Below, in pieces: positions 10,008 through 18,687 of a stretch of DNA of 64,000 nt. Made by a program: the position numbers and the translations under genes. This DNA comes from Winogradskyella sp. J14-2 (GTDB lineage Bacteria; Bacteroidota; Bacteroidia; Flavobacteriales; Flavobacteriaceae): the NCBI RefSeq assembly GCF_001971725.1, contig NZ_CP019388.1, positions 496,001 through 560,000 of the forward strand, written 5' to 3'. The notes under the pieces are model-generated. The model had not been told where the DNA came from. It did not search any database and worked only from the letters and a program-made list of their open reading frames with translations. How positions within the stretch are numbered: position 1 is the stretch's first letter; each line of letters begins with the position of its first letter.

Positions 10008-10835
10008 TTAATTATTTAGAATAGATTTTTTAGACTGTAGCTCTGAATAAAATTCTTGCATAAATTTTGCATTCCGTAACCTGTGCGGTAGCTCATTATA
10101 ACTTTCTTCAGCTTTCTCTATTGAAAATTCTGCAGCTTTAAATCTTTCTTGTTTAATCTGAATGCTAGCCAGTTTTAAGTAGGCTCTCTCTTTTCTGTTA
10201 CTAATTTCAATGACTTTATTCTGAAATTTTATCGCTGATTCATAATCTTGTTTCGCTTCGTAATTTGAAATAAGTTTATTATACAAAACAATGATATCTC
10301 CTAATTTTTCAATGCCTTGAAGAAGTATCGATTGAGAACGTTTATAACCGTAATCAGTATTTGTAGCGTACCATGTTTTTGATGCATGTATATAATCTTC
10401 AGGCAATGTTATTTTAGAATTTGCTAAAATTTCATCGTATAAATTTGCGGCCTTTTTATATTTACTTTTTTTAAAGTAGATATCTGCCAATAGTTTTAAA
10501 GCACTACTATTATTTGGATCATTTTTTAATATCTTTTTAATAGTTTTTTTAGAAGACGTGTATTGCTCTAGGTGATATTTGCTTTTAGCGATGTAAAAGT
10601 TCTGTTCTTTAGATTCTAACCCTAATGATTTTGATGATTTAAAATCTCTAAGGCTTTTTATGTAAGTTTTGTGTTGGTAATAGAGTTGTCCTCTTTTAAA
10701 ATATAGATAAGCACTATCAGGATACTTTTTTATCTCTTGAGAAGCTTTCAATATTCGTTTATGCAAATCACCATGTGCATTAATATTTGTAACTGAGAGT
10801 ACAAACAATACTATATAGAGTAAGACATATCGCAA
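10008..10835 (-). CDS. Secreted TPR-repeat protein
   Basis: About 275 residues with an N-terminal hydrophobic signal segment (LLYIVLFVLSVTNINAHG) and four to six tetratricopeptide-like repeats covering about 35-250 (for example SAYLYFKRGQLYYQHKTYIKSL and SALKLLADIYFKKSKYKKAA). It probably acts as a periplasmic or surface scaffold. It precedes the phosphoesterase by 5 bp, so it may assist or tether that enzyme. The only start that preserves the whole signal peptide is a TTG at 10835. A near-consensus -7 box (TATACTTTG) overlaps it, so the start is uncertain and a TTG at codon 10 is possible. Confidence 0.78.
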   Translation of the reverse strand: MRYVLLYIVLFVLSVTNINAHGDLHKRILKASQEIKKYPDSAYLYFKRGQLYYQHKTYIKSLRDFKSSKSLGLESKEQNFYIAKSKYHLEQYTSSKKTIKKILKNDPNNSSALKLLADIYFKKSKYKKAANLYDEILANSKITLPEDYIHASKTWYATNTDYGYKRSQSILLQGIEKLGDIIVLYNKLISNYEAKQDYESAIKFQNKVIEISNRKERAYLKLASIQIKQERFKAAEFSIEKAEESYNELPHRLRNAKFMQEFYSELQSKKSILNN

Positions 10836-11008
10836 AGTATATAATTGTTTGGGGTGATTAATATCACCTCAAAAGAAATCAAAAATTCACATAGAATATC
10901 AATAATTTAGACCAAGTGTAATATTACTTGTTTAAATACAGCGCATTAAAAAAACAAACGTCTAAATGTAAATTAAATCGCTAACCTTCAAAATGTTAAA
11001 ACAAAAAA

Positions 11009-11030
11009 ACACATCTATGTTTAGATGTGT
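11009..11030 (-). terminator. Intrinsic terminator of aceBA
   Basis: ACACATCTA / TAGATGTGT form a 9-bp stem with a TGTT loop. An A-run at 11003-11009 reads as a U-run on the minus strand, directly downstream of aceA. Confidence 0.75.
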
Positions 11031-11091
11031 TTTCTCCTAACTAAATTAATGAACTACAGATTACTGTCAGATGAACTGTATGGTCATTACA

Positions 11092-12723
11092 TTAAGCAAC
11101 TACGCTTAATTTCTTTTTTATTTTTATTTTATCTCCTTTTGCTTCAAATTGATTAGAGGTATTCTTTTCGCCACCTGCTTTTAGAGCATTGTCTCCTGCA
11201 AAGAACGTTTTGTGGTCATCGCCAAGGTCAGAACCAGCCATTCTTTGGTGTTTAACGCAAGACACACCTTTTCTAATTTCTTGACGCTGTACGTCTCTTA
11301 CATATGCCAGCATGCCATCATTACCAAAATAACCTTCGGTTAAATCATTCATATGTAATGCTGTGGTGTGGTATGTTGGTAAAGTAATTAAATGATGAAA
11401 TATACCAGCCTCTTTCGCACCATCTACCTGAAAAGTCTTAATCTTCTGGTCTGCTCTGTGGCATAATTCTGTACCATCATACTCTGCGCTCATCAGATTA
11501 TTTCTATCATAGGCTGTCATATTTTCCCCTTCAGCAAGCATTTCTTCAAAAACCTGATTACGGAAATTTAAAGTCCAATTAAATGATGGAGAATTATTAT
11601 ACACCAACTTAGCATTTGGCACTACTTCGCGTACGCGGTTTACCATATGGGCAATTTGTTTTACGTTTGGTGTTGGTGTTTCAATCCATAATAAATCTGC
11701 ACCATTTTGTAGGCTTGTAATACAATCCAGCACTACTCTATCGATGTTAGAACCATCTTTAAATTTATATAATCCATTTGGTAATCTTATTGGTCTTACC
11801 AGTTTACCATCACGCTTTAATAACACTTCATCTTCTTTTACTTCATCCATTGTAACTTCTTCGGCATCTACAAACGCTAAATACTTTGAGGCCAAATCAC
11901 CAGGCTCTTTACTTACTGGTAACTTTTGTGTTAATCCTGCACCTTCAGAATCTGTACGCGCCACAATAACACCTTCATCTACACCTAATTCTAAAAACGC
12001 ATAACGTACAGCATTAAGCTTTGCTATAAAATCTTCGTGTGGAACCGTAACCTTTCCATCTTGATGACCACATTGCTTAGCATCAGAGACTTGATTTTCG
12101 ATCTGAATAGCACAAGCACCAGCCTGAATCATCTTTTTCGCTAATAAATACGTCGCTTCCTCATTACCAAAACCAGCATCTATATCTGCAATGATTGGTA
12201 CAATATGTGTTTCAAAATTATCAATCTCGTTCTGCACATCTTCACCATTGGCTTGTCTTCTAAACAAATCATTAAGCTCTATGGCATCAGCCTGGCCCAA
12301 GAAATCATAAATTTCTTCGATTAGTGCTGGTACAGCAGTTTTTTCGTGCATAGATTGGTCTGGTAATGGCCCAAACTCAGAACGTAATGCTGCAACCATC
12401 CAACCAGATAAGTATAAGTAGCGTTTACTTGTGGTTTTGTGGTGCTTTTTTACTGCAATCATTTTTTGTTGCGCCACAAACCCATGCCAGCAACCTAAAG
12501 ATTGTGTATAATTTGAAGAATCAGCATCGTAATCTGCCATATCTTGGCGCATAATAGCTGCTGTATACTTTGCAATTTCTAAACCTGTTTTAAAACGGTT
12601 TTGAGTTGCCATTCTCGCAGCGCTATCTGGATTGATTGCTGCCCAATTGTTACCAAATTTTGTTTTTAAATCTTTTACGGTCTGTAAAGCAGAAGCATAA
12701 TTAGATTGTGATAAATTTTTCAT
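11092..12723 (-). CDS. aceA: Isocitrate lyase
   Basis: 543-residue glyoxylate-shunt enzyme that cleaves isocitrate to succinate and glyoxylate. It carries the long-form sequence typical of Bacteroidota and has the active-site loop QCGHQDGKV (the KxCGH region, with Gln in place of the usual second Lys). It also has GFGNEEATYLLAKKMIQAGA and YNNSPSFNW, which line the substrate site. Full length. It is downstream of malate synthase on the same strand, and a hairpin separates the two. The genes form the complete shunt and are flanked by acetate activation genes, which fits growth on C2 compounds or fatty acids. Confidence 0.97.
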   Translation of the reverse strand: MKNLSQSNYASALQTVKDLKTKFGNNWAAINPDSAARMATQNRFKTGLEIAKYTAAIMRQDMADYDADSSNYTQSLGCWHGFVAQQKMIAVKKHHKTTSKRYLYLSGWMVAALRSEFGPLPDQSMHEKTAVPALIEEIYDFLGQADAIELNDLFRRQANGEDVQNEIDNFETHIVPIIADIDAGFGNEEATYLLAKKMIQAGACAIQIENQVSDAKQCGHQDGKVTVPHEDFIAKLNAVRYAFLELGVDEGVIVARTDSEGAGLTQKLPVSKEPGDLASKYLAFVDAEEVTMDEVKEDEVLLKRDGKLVRPIRLPNGLYKFKDGSNIDRVVLDCITSLQNGADLLWIETPTPNVKQIAHMVNRVREVVPNAKLVYNNSPSFNWTLNFRNQVFEEMLAEGENMTAYDRNNLMSAEYDGTELCHRADQKIKTFQVDGAKEAGIFHHLITLPTYHTTALHMNDLTEGYFGNDGMLAYVRDVQRQEIRKGVSCVKHQRMAGSDLGDDHKTFFAGDNALKAGGEKNTSNQFEAKGDKIKIKKKLSVVA

Positions 12724-12762
12724 AACTTTGAAATGTATTAATGATACTTTAGTTTTATATAG

Positions 12763-12793
12763 ATCCCGTTTAATGTTGCCGCATTAGCGGGAT
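12763..12793. other. Intercistronic hairpin between aceB and aceA
   Basis: ATCCCG (12763-12768) pairs with CGGGAT (12788-12793), with an inner AATG/CATT stem. In the operon direction (minus) no U-run follows, so this looks like an mRNA-processing or stability element rather than a terminator. On the plus strand a T-run does follow. Confidence 0.45.
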
Positions 12794-12799
12794 ATTTTT

Positions 12800-14398
12800 T
12801 TATAGTTGTTGATACGCTGAAAGCGTTAAAAATTCTTCAAAATTCTCTTGAGTAACCAGCTTTTTGAAAAGGTTAATGGCATCACAAAACTTTGTATCTT
12901 TTATTTTGCACTCACCTACTTCTGTTATGATTTTTTCTACTTCATCATCAAAAATCTCATCAAATAAAGCTTTATTAAATTGACGTCCATCTTCAAGAAG
13001 TATTTCATTCTTTAACCATTGCCATACTTGGGTTCTCGATATTTCTGCCGTAGCGGCATCTTCCATTAAATTATAAAGTGCTACCGCACCATAGCCTCTG
13101 AGCCAAGCTTCCATATATAGTACACCTACATTAATATTTTTTCTAATACCAGCCTCAGTAATTGTACCTTGTGGCAAGGCTACCAAATCGGCCTCAGTTA
13201 CTATGATATCTTCACGCTTTTTGAAGATTTGATTTGGCGTTGGCATATACTTATCAAATTCTTTCATGGCCACCTCTACCAAAGCAGGATGTGCTACCCA
13301 AGTACCATCGTGACCATTCTTTGCCTCGCGTTCTTTATCTAATCTTACTTTTTCTAATGCTGCTTTATTGGCTTCTGGATTGTTTTTAATCGGAATTTGT
13401 GCTGCCATCCCACCCATGGCGTGAATACCTCTTTTATGGCAACGTTGAATGACCAAATTAGAATACGCAGCCATAAAAGGTATTGTCATTGTTACTTGGT
13501 CTCTGTTTGGTACTACAAAACCATCGTGATTTCTAAACTTTTTGATGTATGAAAAGATATAATCCCAACGACCACAATTTAATCCAACAATATGGTCTTT
13601 TAATTCGAAAATAAATTCATCTAACTGAAAACTTGCCGTAATTGTTTCTACAAGCAAGGTTGCTTTGAAGGTTCCTTGTGGTACACCTAGATAAGCTTGT
13701 GCAAATTCAAAGACTTTGTTCCACCAGCGTGCCTCTAAATAATGCTCTAATTTTGGCAGATAGAAATATGGTGCTGAACCGTTTTCCATCAAGGTCTTAG
13801 TATTATGAAACACATACAATCCAAAATCTACTAAACTGCCTGACATTTCTTCATTATCAGCCAATAAATGGCGTTCATTAAGATGTAAACCTCTTGGTCT
13901 TACTAAGAGTACTGCTGTTTCTTCGTTAAGTGTATAATGCTTACCTCTAGCCTCATCTACAAGCTCTATGGTTTTAGTGTTGGCGTCCCTGAGGTTGATT
14001 TGCCCTTCCATATTATTTGTCCAACTTGGCGCATTGCTATCCTCAAAATCTGCCATAAAAGTTTTAGCACCAGAATTGAGTGCATTAATTACCATTTTAC
14101 GATCAACAGGACCAGTAATTTCTACACGTCTATCTAATAAATCCTCTGGAATTGGAGCTGCTGTCCAATCAGATTCTCTTACGTTTTTTGTTTCAACAGG
14201 AAAGGAAGGAAACTTACCTGAATCGAAAATAGCTTGTTGTGCTTCTCTCTGCTTTAATAACTCTAATCTATTAGTATTAAATTTTTCATGTAAAGCGATT
14301 AAGAACGCTATAGCTTCATCGGTTAAAATTTCTGGGTATCTGTTTTTTACCTCTTGTGCAAATTGTACTTGCTGCTGATTTGTAACTGAAATTTCCAT
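12800..14398 (-). CDS. aceB: Malate synthase A
   Basis: 532-residue malate synthase that condenses glyoxylate with acetyl-CoA. Recognisable family segments are FMADFEDSNAPSW (about 115-127), RPRGLHLNERH (about 165), LPKLEHYLEARWW, the active-site region GLNCGRWDYIFSYIKK (about 270-285), and GMAAQIPIKNN. Length matches the A isoform. It is the first gene of the aceBA unit and diverges from an HTH regulator 120 bp away. The spacer holds a palindromic operator-like site. Confidence 0.97.
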   Translation of the reverse strand: MEISVTNQQQVQFAQEVKNRYPEILTDEAIAFLIALHEKFNTNRLELLKQREAQQAIFDSGKFPSFPVETKNVRESDWTAAPIPEDLLDRRVEITGPVDRKMVINALNSGAKTFMADFEDSNAPSWTNNMEGQINLRDANTKTIELVDEARGKHYTLNEETAVLLVRPRGLHLNERHLLADNEEMSGSLVDFGLYVFHNTKTLMENGSAPYFYLPKLEHYLEARWWNKVFEFAQAYLGVPQGTFKATLLVETITASFQLDEFIFELKDHIVGLNCGRWDYIFSYIKKFRNHDGFVVPNRDQVTMTIPFMAAYSNLVIQRCHKRGIHAMGGMAAQIPIKNNPEANKAALEKVRLDKEREAKNGHDGTWVAHPALVEVAMKEFDKYMPTPNQIFKKREDIIVTEADLVALPQGTITEAGIRKNINVGVLYMEAWLRGYGAVALYNLMEDAATAEISRTQVWQWLKNEILLEDGRQFNKALFDEIFDDEVEKIITEVGECKIKDTKFCDAINLFKKLVTQENFEEFLTLSAYQQL

Positions 14399-14419
14399 AT
14401 CCTATTGATTTTGATGAAA

Positions 14420-14450
14420 CAATGTTACAACCTATTTTTCAAAAAAACAA
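14420..14450 (-). promoter_or_regulatory. Candidate aceB promoter
   Basis: On the minus strand, TTG (14448-14450) and TAACATTG (14420-14427, one mismatch to TAnnTTTG) are 20 bp apart and end 22 bp before the aceB ATG. Confidence 0.4.
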
Positions 14451-14462
14451 GCGAACGTTCGC
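14451..14462. promoter_or_regulatory. Palindromic operator-like site GCGAACGTTCGC
   Basis: A perfect 12-bp palindrome abuts the -33 element of the predicted aceB promoter. Related half-sites (TTTCGCT at 14473-14479 and GTTCGC at 14491-14496) follow before the regulator promoter. It is in the position expected for binding by the divergently encoded HTH regulator. Confidence 0.5.
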
Positions 14463-14505
14463 TATTTTTTTATTTTCGCTATATAATTAAGTTCGCAAAT
14501 AGTGT

Positions 14506-14513
14506 TATATTTG
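14506..14513 (+). promoter_or_regulatory. -7 box TATATTTG before the HTH regulator
   Basis: An exact TAnnTTTG match lies 5 bp upstream of the ATG at 14519. This implies a nearly leaderless transcript, or use of a slightly different start. Confidence 0.45.
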
Positions 14514-14518
14514 TAGAT

Positions 14519-15994
14519 ATGGAACAAGATTATATCAAATTAATTTTCGGGTTAAAACTTAAGCAAATACGCACAGATCGCGGACTTTCGCTATTTGGAC
14601 TTTCTAAACTTTCTGGTTTATCCAAGTCTTATCTCAACGAAATTGAAAAAGGAAAAAAATATCCTAAGCCAGATAAAATTTCTGCATTATCGGAACATTT
14701 AGAAGTGCCCTATGATGAGTTGGTATCCTTAAAACTCGATAAAAACCTGGCGCCTATTGGTGAAATTTTGCAATCAAAACTATTGAAAGAAATCCCTTTA
14801 GATTTATTTGGTATTCAAGAAAATACGCTGATAGATATTATTTCTAATGCTCCCTCTAAGGTTACCGCATTTATAAGCACGATTATAGAGATTGCCAATA
14901 ACTACAATTTTAGTAGAGAAAACTTTTTTCTAGCTTCGGTAAGGTCGTTCCAAGAGGCTAACTACAATTATTTCGAAGATTTAGAAGAGCACGTTGTAAA
15001 GTTTGCTAAAACGTACCAAATAGACCTTTCTAAAAAAATTACTTCAAAAGAATTGGAAGATATTCTTATTGAAGAATTTGGCTATAACATTAATAACGAT
15101 GAATTAGAAGCACATAGCGAGCTTGATAATCTGCGTTCTATTTTTGTTCCTAAAACCAAAACCTTGCTAATTACCAAAAGCATTGATGATGCACAACGCG
15201 CGTTTATTTACGCAAAGGAACTAGCATATAATTACTTAAATATAAAAGAGCGTTTATACACGTTTTCGTGGATAAAATTTGATAATTTCGATAAGGTTTT
15301 AAATAATTTCTACGCGTCTTATTTTGCTGGTGCACTTATTATACCTAAAGAAAGTATTGTAAACAACCTAAAAGATCTATTCAGTAAAAAGCAATTTAAA
15401 ACTAAAGACTTTGAACACTTATTACAGGAGTACAATGCCTCGCCAGAAAGCATATATCAAAGATTAACCAATGTACTTCCTAAAGAATTTAAACTCAAAA
15501 ATTTGTTCTTTTTAAGATTTTCACACAAGAAAGGAACTGATAAGTTTTCACTTAACAAAGAATTACACTTAGAAAAACAGCAATCACCCAGAGCAAGAGA
15601 AACTAATGAACACTATTGCAGAAGATGGGCTTCTATAAAAGTTTTGCAAGCTATTAGCGCAAACAATTCTGAACATGAGTTTTCTATTCAAATTTCAGAT
15701 TACGTGGCTGAGGATAAAAAGTACTTGGTACTAGCTTCTGCTACTAAAGACCCTTTTAAACAAAACAGTTATCGTAGTATTTCGATAGGTATTCAGCTAA
15801 ACACACAGCTTCAACGCAAAGTTAATTTCTTAAACCATAAAAGTATTGAATCGCCACACGTTGGTGTTACTTGCGAGCGTTGCGGTATTATAAATTGCAG
15901 CGTAAGACAGTCTCCACCCAAAATATTAGAATCTATAAATAAAGAAGCAAAGACTTCTGAAGTTGTTCAAAATATTACTCAAAAATATAGCTAA
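14519..15994 (+). CDS. XRE-family regulator of the glyoxylate shunt (RamB-like)
   Basis: 491 residues from the ATG at 14519; the frame is open further upstream, but the -7 box argues for this start. The N-terminal HTH_3 domain is at about 8-65 (LKQIRTDRGLSLFGLSKLSG, SYLNEIEKGKKYPKP). A long ImmA/IrrE-like (DUF955/DUF2083) region follows, with the C-terminal HVGVTCERCGIINCSVR cysteine cluster seen in short-chain fatty acyl regulators (RamB/ShrA type). In actinobacteria such proteins control acetate genes. Divergent placement from aceBA and the palindrome between them suggest the same task here. The protein ends in a 4-bp overlap with the convergent HAD gene. Confidence 0.85.
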   Translation: MEQDYIKLIFGLKLKQIRTDRGLSLFGLSKLSGLSKSYLNEIEKGKKYPKPDKISALSEHLEVPYDELVSLKLDKNLAPIGEILQSKLLKEIPLDLFGIQENTLIDIISNAPSKVTAFISTIIEIANNYNFSRENFFLASVRSFQEANYNYFEDLEEHVVKFAKTYQIDLSKKITSKELEDILIEEFGYNINNDELEAHSELDNLRSIFVPKTKTLLITKSIDDAQRAFIYAKELAYNYLNIKERLYTFSWIKFDNFDKVLNNFYASYFAGALIIPKESIVNNLKDLFSKKQFKTKDFEHLLQEYNASPESIYQRLTNVLPKEFKLKNLFFLRFSHKKGTDKFSLNKELHLEKQQSPRARETNEHYCRRWASIKVLQAISANNSEHEFSIQISDYVAEDKKYLVLASATKDPFKQNSYRSISIGIQLNTQLQRKVNFLNHKSIESPHVGVTCERCGIINCSVRQSPPKILESINKEAKTSEVVQNITQKYS

Positions 15995-16644
15995 ACAAGA
16001 TATACAGCTTTCTTATATGCAATTTCTGTAAAATCTGTAATTACCTTATCAGCAAGCGTATAATCCTGATGGCTTGAGTGTGGACTTTTAAAACCTACAC
16101 AATAAATTCCTGCAGAATGAGCTGCCTTAATTCCGTTTGTAGAATCTTCAATAACCATACATTCTGACTTATTGAAGCCTGTAGATTCTGCTGCTTTTAA
16201 AAAAATTTCAGGATGTGGTTTTGACTTTTTTAAGTCTGCACCACTGAACTTAGCACTAAAATATTGATTAAGGTCAAAACGTTCAAATATTTGCTTTATT
16301 CCTGGCATTGAAGCTGAAGAAGCTACAACCAAATCAACACCATTATTATGATAATCTTGTATTCGTTCTAAAACACCATCTATGAGGTCTAAATCATCAT
16401 TCTCAAAGAAGACTTTATAGTGCCTACGCTTCAAACTTACTAAATGTTCTGGTGTTTCCTTCAAATTGAAATGATCCACTAATCGCTTACAGATATTAAT
16501 GGTAGACTGTCCTGTGAAAGACGCATATAAATCTTCATCGACATTAATATTAACATCGTCAAACATGTGGTGATATGCTTTGCGATGTAATGGCTCTGTG
16601 TCTACAATAACACCATCCATATCGAATAAAACAGCTTTTAGCAT
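15991..16644 (-). CDS. HAD-superfamily hydrolase (beta-phosphoglucomutase-like)
   Basis: 217-residue HAD subfamily IA protein. Motif I DMDGVIVDTEPLH (about 8-20), motif II VVASSA (about 101-106), motif III Lys in KKSKPHPEIF (about 139-148), and motif IV VIEDSTNGIKAA. The four-helix cap lies between motifs I and II. DMDGVIVDTEP is typical of sugar-phosphate phosphatases and mutases (YniC/PgmB class); the substrate cannot be told. It converges on the HTH regulator with a 4-bp overlap of stops. Confidence 0.88.
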   Translation of the reverse strand: MLKAVLFDMDGVIVDTEPLHRKAYHHMFDDVNINVDEDLYASFTGQSTINICKRLVDHFNLKETPEHLVSLKRRHYKVFFENDDLDLIDGVLERIQDYHNNGVDLVVASSASMPGIKQIFERFDLNQYFSAKFSGADLKKSKPHPEIFLKAAESTGFNKSECMVIEDSTNGIKAAHSAGIYCVGFKSPHSSHQDYTLADKVITDFTEIAYKKAVYLV

Positions 16645-16706
16645 AAGAATTTAATTTTCAGCTAAATTAGAAAAGAAGCTAACAAAAGCAGTACAAACAG
16701 AAAGAA

Positions 16707-16757
16707 AAATCCCAAATTCCGTTGCACACATTTTAATTTTTTTGGAATTTGGGATTT
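16707..16757 (-). terminator. Long-stem hairpin downstream of acs
   Basis: AAATCCCAAATTCC (16707-16720) and GGAATTTGGGATTT (16744-16757) form a 14-bp perfect inverted repeat with a 23-nt T-rich loop. On the minus strand it is followed by a U-rich tract. It is 23 bp past the acs stop. The sequence resembles a recurrent flavobacterial intergenic element. Confidence 0.55.
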
Positions 16758-16779
16758 GGATATTAATCTTTAATCTTTT

Positions 16780-18687
16780 TTACAAAACATTATCCATAAT
16801 ATCTTGTACAACTTCTGGATTTAACAATGTACTTGTATCACCAAGGTTGCTCGTGTCATTTGACGCAATTTTTCTTAAAATACGCCTCATTATTTTACCA
16901 GATCGCGTTTTAGGTAATCCTGTTGTAAACTGAATTTTATCGAGTTTGGCTATTGGACCAATTCGGTCTGTAATTAATTGATTAATTTCTTTTCGAACAT
17001 TATCATGGTTTCTGTCTTCACCTGTATCTTTTAATGTAATGTAGCCATATAACGCATTACCTTTTACATCATGTGGGAAACCAACAATAGCACTCTCTGC
17101 CACAGCATTATGCTCATTAATAGCGTCCTCTATTGGTGCAGTACCTAAGTTATGACCAGAGACGATAATTACATCATCCACTCTACCTGTAATTCTATAA
17201 TAACCTACTTCATCTCTCAATGCTCCATCACCTGTAAAATACATGTTTTCAAAAGCGGAAAAATAGGTATCCTTATAGCGTTGATGATTTCCCCAAATAG
17301 TACGTGCCATAGATGGCCAAGGGAATTTTATACAAAGTCTACCATCAACCTGATTTCCTTTAATTTCCTTTCCATTTTCATCCATTAAAGCTGGCTGAAT
17401 GCCAATAAAGGGCAAGGTTGCGTAAGTGGGTTTAGTTGGTGTTGAAAAAGGTATTGGCGTAATCATAATTCCGCCGGTTTCAGTTTGCCACCATGTGTCT
17501 ACAATAGGGCTTTTCTTTTTACCAACATTATCATTGTACCAATGCCATGCTTCTTCATTAATAGGCTCACCTACAGATCCTAAAACTTTAAGCGATGACA
17601 AATCGTATTTTTCTACAAGCTCAGTGCCATGCTTAGCTAAAGCTCTAATAGCAGTTGGTGCTGTATAGAATTGATTGACTTTATGTTTTTCTACAATATC
17701 CCAAAAACGTCCAAAATCGGGATAACTTGGCACACCTTCAAACATTACGGTGGTGGCACCATTACATAAAGGTCCATAAACTATATAACTGTGTCCTGTA
17801 ATCCAACCTATATCAGCAGTACACCAATAGACGTCTTCTTCTCTATACTGAAATACATTTTTAAACGTATATGCAGAATAGACCATGTAACCACCTGTAG
17901 TATGTAACATGCCTTTTGGCATTCCTGTAGAACCTGAAGTATATAAAATGAATAATGGATCTTCAGCATCCATAATAGTGGCGGTTAAATCATTATAAGC
18001 TTCATCTAATAATGGCTGCAGCCACTCATCACGGCCTTCTTTCATGTTTATGTCTGAATTGATGCGTTTAGCTACCAAAACAGATTCTACACCTGGACAA
18101 TCTTCTAAAGCTTCGTCAACAATACCTTTTAAATCTATTGTTTTTGCGCCTCTATAAGATCCATCTGATGTTAATACCATCTTAGCATCACAATCATTTA
18201 TACGTGTTGAAAGTGCAGTAGCAGAAAATCCTGCAAATACCACGGAGTGTACAGCTCCAATGCGTGCACAAGCCAATACAGAAACCGCCAATTCTGGAAT
18301 CATAGGTAGGTAAATACAAACGCGGTCACCTTTCTTAATACCTTTATCTAAGAGCACGTTGGCAAACTTACAAACGCGCTCGTGCAACTGCTTATAAGTA
18401 ATATGTTCTGCTGGCTCGTTAGGATCATTCGGCTCGAATAAAATAGCGGTCTTATCGCCTCTTGTGTGCAAATGTCTGTCGATACAGTTTTCTGTAATAT
18501 TTAGTTTTGCGCCTTCAAACCATTTAATTTCTGGTTTTGTAAAATCCCAACTTAAAACATTGTCCCATTTTTTGCGCCACACAAAGTGTTCTTCAGCAAT
18601 TTCTTCCCAAAACGATTCTGGATTTCTTACTGATTTTCTGTAAACTTGAAAGTACTCTTCAAAGTGTTTGATATGATAATTACTCAT
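16780..18687 (-). CDS. acs: Acetyl-CoA synthetase
   Basis: 635-residue AMP-forming acetate-CoA ligase. The P-loop-like YTSGSTGMPKG is at about residues 250-260. WWQTETGG (about 396-403), YFTGDGA, and GRVDDVIIVSGHNLGTAPIE follow in the expected order, and the acetylation-site motif PKTRSGKIMRR is at about 597-607. The N-terminal ACAS_N domain is present. It overlaps the upstream prpE-like gene by 8 bp, so the two are translated from one message. The Lys in the SGK motif is the usual site of reversible acetylation control. Confidence 0.95.
   Translation of the reverse strand: MSNYHIKHFEEYFQVYRKSVRNPESFWEEIAEEHFVWRKKWDNVLSWDFTKPEIKWFEGAKLNITENCIDRHLHTRGDKTAILFEPNDPNEPAEHITYKQLHERVCKFANVLLDKGIKKGDRVCIYLPMIPELAVSVLACARIGAVHSVVFAGFSATALSTRINDCDAKMVLTSDGSYRGAKTIDLKGIVDEALEDCPGVESVLVAKRINSDINMKEGRDEWLQPLLDEAYNDLTATIMDAEDPLFILYTSGSTGMPKGMLHTTGGYMVYSAYTFKNVFQYREEDVYWCTADIGWITGHSYIVYGPLCNGATTVMFEGVPSYPDFGRFWDIVEKHKVNQFYTAPTAIRALAKHGTELVEKYDLSSLKVLGSVGEPINEEAWHWYNDNVGKKKSPIVDTWWQTETGGIMITPIPFSTPTKPTYATLPFIGIQPALMDENGKEIKGNQVDGRLCIKFPWPSMARTIWGNHQRYKDTYFSAFENMYFTGDGALRDEVGYYRITGRVDDVIIVSGHNLGTAPIEDAINEHNAVAESAIVGFPHDVKGNALYGYITLKDTGEDRNHDNVRKEINQLITDRIGPIAKLDKIQFTTGLPKTRSGKIMRRILRKIASNDTSNLGDTSTLLNPEVVQDIMDNVL

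Noticed and set aside
12763-12793. Riboswitch between aceB and aceA
   Set aside because: Only a simple hairpin of about 31 nt; no conserved aptamer features.
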